Source: Kaistia defluvii
GTDB taxonomy: Bacteria; Pseudomonadota; Alphaproteobacteria; Rhizobiales; Kaistiaceae
Length of the DNA stretch: 64,000 nt
Reading direction: 5' to 3'
Assembly: GCF_026343955.1 (NCBI RefSeq)
Contig: NZ_JAPKNI010000011.1
Location: forward strand, 1 to 64,000
Shown here: one piece after another, positions 61,824 through 64,000 of the stretch
Layout of the letters: the number at the start of each line of letters is the position of its first letter
Position numbering within the stretch: position 1 is the first letter of the stretch
Notes under the pieces: generated by a model
The model's database searches: none
What the model saw: only the letters and a program-made list of their open reading frames with translations
Told to the model about the DNA's origin: nothing
Made by a program: the position numbers and the translations under genes

Positions 61824-63284
61824 ATGGCGGATTGGGTTATCCTGGTCGATGCGGCGAAGGACTTTCCAAACGAGGATACGCCCCACAAGGTCATCACGAC
61901 GAAGGACTATCTGGCCCGTGCCAATCTGTTCCGCGGGTCCCGCCCCAAAATCATCAATCTGTCGCGCTCCTTCGCCTATCAGAGCCGGGGTTATTATGCC
62001 TCGCTGCTGGCCGGGGCGCGCGGCCACCGGGTCGTGCCGAACGTCGAGACAATGATCGATCTCGCCAGCCGCGCCCTCTATGCCCAGGCGCTGCCCGAGC
62101 TCGAGGATCAACTGGTCAAGGCGATCTCCGCCTCGGGCGACAAGGACATGCCCGGCCGGTTGCTGGTGATGTTCGGCATCAGCGACGACCATCGCTTCGA
62201 TCGCTTTTCACGCCTGCTCTTCGACTGGTTCCGCTGTCCCGTGCTGGAGGTGACGATCGACCAGACGAGCCGGGCCGAAATCCGCAAGCTCGCCCCGGTG
62301 CCGATCAACAAGCTGACGTCGCACGAGCTCGCCTTCTTCCATGAGGCGCTGCACGACCACACCCGGCGCGAATGGCGCTCGAAAAAGGCGACGCGCTCGG
62401 CGCCGCGCTATTCCTTCGCCGTGCTGCACGATCCGACCGAGGCGATGCCGCCCTCCAACCTCGGTTCGCTGAAGCACTGGGCCCGCACGGTCGAAAAGCT
62501 CGGCGTCGAAGTCGAGCCGATCACCAGGAAGGACCTGGCGCGGCTGGCGGAGTTCGACGCGCTGTTCATTCGCGAAACCACCTCGATCGACAACCACACC
62601 TATCGTTTCGCCCGGCGCGCCGTCCAGGAAGGCATGCCGGTGATCGACGACCCCGTTTCGATGATCCGCTGCACCAACAAGGTCTACCTGCAGGAACTGA
62701 TGACCGGCAACGGCATCGCTGTGCCGCCCACGATCATCCTGGGCGGCAATGGCGATCTCCAGCGCGCCGCAGACGAGCTGGGCTTTCCGCTCGTCATGAA
62801 GATCCCGGATTCCTCCTTCTCGCGCGGCGTCAAGAAGGTCGACAACCATCGCCAGATGGACGAGCTGGCGCGGGCCTGGTTCAAGGACACCGACCTGCTG
62901 CTGGCGCAGAAATTCATGCCGACGGAATTCGACTGGCGCGTCGGCGTGCTGGGCGGAAAGCCGCTGTTCGTCTGCCAGTACACCATGGCCAAGAAGCACT
63001 GGCAGATCGTCAAGCACCAGCCCAACGGCAAGGCGCTGGAAGGCGGGCTGCGCTCCATGACCATCAGCCAGGCGCCCCCCGAGGTGATCGACATCGGCCT
63101 GCGCGCCGCGCAGCTGATCGGCAACGGGCTCTACGGCGTCGACATCAAGCAGACCGAAGACGGGTTCTTCGTCATCGAGGTGAACGACAATCCCAACATC
63201 GAGCACGGCATCGAGGACGCGGCCGAAAAGGATCAGGTCTGGATCGAGCTGACCCGCTGGTTCGTCGACCGGCTGGAGCGGTGA
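61824..63284 (+). CDS. RimK-family ATP-grasp ligase with RLAN N-terminal domain
   Basis: A 486-aa protein. The N-terminal region (about 1-200) begins WVILVDAAKDFPNEDTPHKVITTKDYLA, continues SRSFAYQSRGYYASLLAGARGH, and is of the RimK-like N-terminal type. From about residue 205 comes a pre-ATP-grasp and ATP-grasp domain: FIRETTSIDNHTYRFARRAVQEGMPVIDDP, SMIRCTNKVYLQELM, FPLVMKIPDSSFSRGVKK, LLAQKFMPTEFDWRVGVLGG and FFVIEVNDNPNIEHGIED (metal ligands). It should ligate an amino acid, as RimK adds glutamate, to a peptide or small molecule. It is coupled to the GNAT/C39 gene. Confidence 0.92.
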   Translation: MADWVILVDAAKDFPNEDTPHKVITTKDYLARANLFRGSRPKIINLSRSFAYQSRGYYASLLAGARGHRVVPNVETMIDLASRALYAQALPELEDQLVKAISASGDKDMPGRLLVMFGISDDHRFDRFSRLLFDWFRCPVLEVTIDQTSRAEIRKLAPVPINKLTSHELAFFHEALHDHTRREWRSKKATRSAPRYSFAVLHDPTEAMPPSNLGSLKHWARTVEKLGVEVEPITRKDLARLAEFDALFIRETTSIDNHTYRFARRAVQEGMPVIDDPVSMIRCTNKVYLQELMTGNGIAVPPTIILGGNGDLQRAADELGFPLVMKIPDSSFSRGVKKVDNHRQMDELARAWFKDTDLLLAQKFMPTEFDWRVGVLGGKPLFVCQYTMAKKHWQIVKHQPNGKALEGGLRSMTISQAPPEVIDIGLRAAQLIGNGLYGVDIKQTEDGFFVIEVNDNPNIEHGIEDAAEKDQVWIELTRWFVDRLER

Positions 63285-63299
63285 CGTATTCGGCCGACC

Positions 63300-63653
63300 C
63301 TAGTGATCCCAGGCCTGGATGTTGGTCTGGCGGCGGATCTTGCCGTCGGCGAGTTCCAGCATCGCGCTCATGTAGACCTTGACGCCATCGGGATAGGTGC
63401 AGGTCTCGGCGAAGGCGAGATGGCTGCCGTCCATGAGCCCGTCGTCGAGATGATGCTTCATGGCGCGGCCGCAGACATCGTTGAGCATGGCGCCGATCGC
63501 CTGCTTGCCCTTGAGCACCAGCGGACGGCTCGGCGGATGGTCCTGGTCGATCACGCGGACTTCGGCGTCATCGGCATAGAAAGCCGTCAGGGCCTTGGCA
63601 TCATTGCCTTCCACCGCCCGGCGAAGGCTGGAGAGATTGACCGCGTTCTGCAT
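63300..63653 (-). CDS. SnoaL/NTF2-like protein
   Basis: A 117-aa alpha+beta-cone protein. It has LRRAVEGNDAKALTAFYADDAEVRVIDQDHPP, LKGKQAIGAMLNDV, HLAFAETCTYPDGVKVYMSAMLELADGKI and RRQTNIQAWDH, the outline of SnoaL-like ester cyclase or ketosteroid-isomerase relatives. The ATG at 63653 has a strong AGGAGG six bases upstream, so the longer Cys-containing frame to 63722 is rejected. Function unknown. It ends 15 bp from the convergent RimK gene. Confidence 0.88.
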   Translation of the reverse strand: MQNAVNLSSLRRAVEGNDAKALTAFYADDAEVRVIDQDHPPSRPLVLKGKQAIGAMLNDVCGRAMKHHLDDGLMDGSHLAFAETCTYPDGVKVYMSAMLELADGKIRRQTNIQAWDH

Positions 63654-63839
63654 GGCTTCCTCCTGCGAGAGCGCCGGGAGGCTGGCGGGGCAATGGCTGC
63701 ATTTCTGTTCCGCCTCGTCCAAGACGACAAACCCCGGCGCGAGGGGACAATCTATCCCAATGCGGCCCGGGTGAGGCAGGATCTGGCGGCAAGGCGGATC
63801 ACATTCGAGCGATCCGCGGCCAAAACGGGAGAGAGAGCG

Positions 63840-64000
63840 TCAGCGACGCTCTTCGTCGGTTTCGACGACGCGATATTCGGCGTCGATGATCACCTCGTCC
63901 GTCCGGCCCCGCGGCGGTGCGCGGAACGGATGGGGCTCTTCATACGCGGCCTGGGCGGCGGGATCGGGGCGCGGTCCCGGACCGGCAGCGCCGGGCGGCA
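63840..64000 (-). CDS. C-terminus of an unidentified Gly/Pro-rich protein
   Basis: A stop at 63840-63842 on the minus strand ends an open frame that runs off the right edge. The visible 52 residues are low-complexity (PPGAAGPGPRPDPAAQ) and then end DEVIIDAEYRVVETDEERR, an acidic tail. Codon use is like the neighbours. Too little is present to name a family. Confidence 0.6.
   Translation of the reverse strand, partial: PPGAAGPGPRPDPAAQAAYEEPHPFRAPPRGRTDEVIIDAEYRVVETDEERR

Overview
The window is high-GC DNA (roughly two thirds G+C) that reads as the chromosome of an alphaproteobacterium, most likely in the order Hyphomicrobiales (Rhizobiales). Reasons: an alphaproteobacterial-style IF-1/CspA/DEAD helicase cluster, many stand-alone ABC importers, C-rich inverted repeats between genes, frequent TTG/GTG starts coupled to the preceding stop codon, and the kinds of proteins present (RimK with a GNAT/C39 partner, transglutaminase-like protein, dimethylglycine-dehydrogenase-like protein). 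I cannot name the genus from the sequence alone. No insertion sequence, prophage, integrase or CRISPR array was seen.

Layout. 0-3.2 kb: a LacI-family regulator cut by the left edge, with three operator-like palindromes facing a 58-aa ORF, then a MoeB/ThiF-like adenylyltransferase and a transglutaminase-like protein. 3.2-7.1 kb: nucleoside salvage (upp, deoB, add) plus a PhnD-like binding protein. 7.1-12.9 kb: housekeeping genes (MarR regulator, typA, GNAT, ppa, a secreted DUF3828-like protein, DUF167 and YggT) and tRNA-Ala(CGC).

13.2-32.5 kb is rich in metal-handling genes. A cobalamin riboswitch precedes a CbiX-like/[2Fe-2S] fusion and a nickel/peptide-type importer that lacks its ATPases (probable cobalt uptake). 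A copper-delivery operon follows (DUF2946, PCu(A)C, SCO, PepSY). Next come an arsenic resistance operon (arsR, a fused arsC-arsN2, ACR3, arsH), a LysE exporter with its Lrp regulator, and a sulfatase-family membrane protein. The stretch ends with a complete nikABCDE operon preceded by an exact match to the NikR operator consensus.

32.5-45.5 kb is catabolic. It holds an L-fucose pathway pair (aldo/keto reductase and L-fuconate dehydratase), a CYTH-CHAD protein, and a tightly coupled operon joining a sugar-type ABC importer (no ATPase) to a Gfo/Idh oxidoreductase, an N-acyl-D-amino-acid deacylase and a D-threonine-aldolase-like PLP enzyme. A lactonase-like beta-propeller follows. 45.6-48.8 kb holds a small unknown protein, a GAF-GGDEF diguanylate cyclase and an SH3-domain membrane protein. 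49-56.8 kb holds an iron-type binding protein and fused permease (again without ATPase), a dimethylglycine/sarcosine-dehydrogenase-like flavoprotein translationally coupled to a choline-kinase-like protein, a class I glutamine amidotransferase and a TerB-like protein.

57-64 kb holds a cold-adaptation cluster (DEAD helicase, cspA, second IF-1), a possible small RNA, an EamA transporter, and the GNAT/C39-peptidase fusion next to a RimK-type ATP-grasp ligase. That pair is the best candidate here for a poorly described peptide-modification system. The window closes with a SnoaL-like protein and the C-terminus of an unidentified protein.
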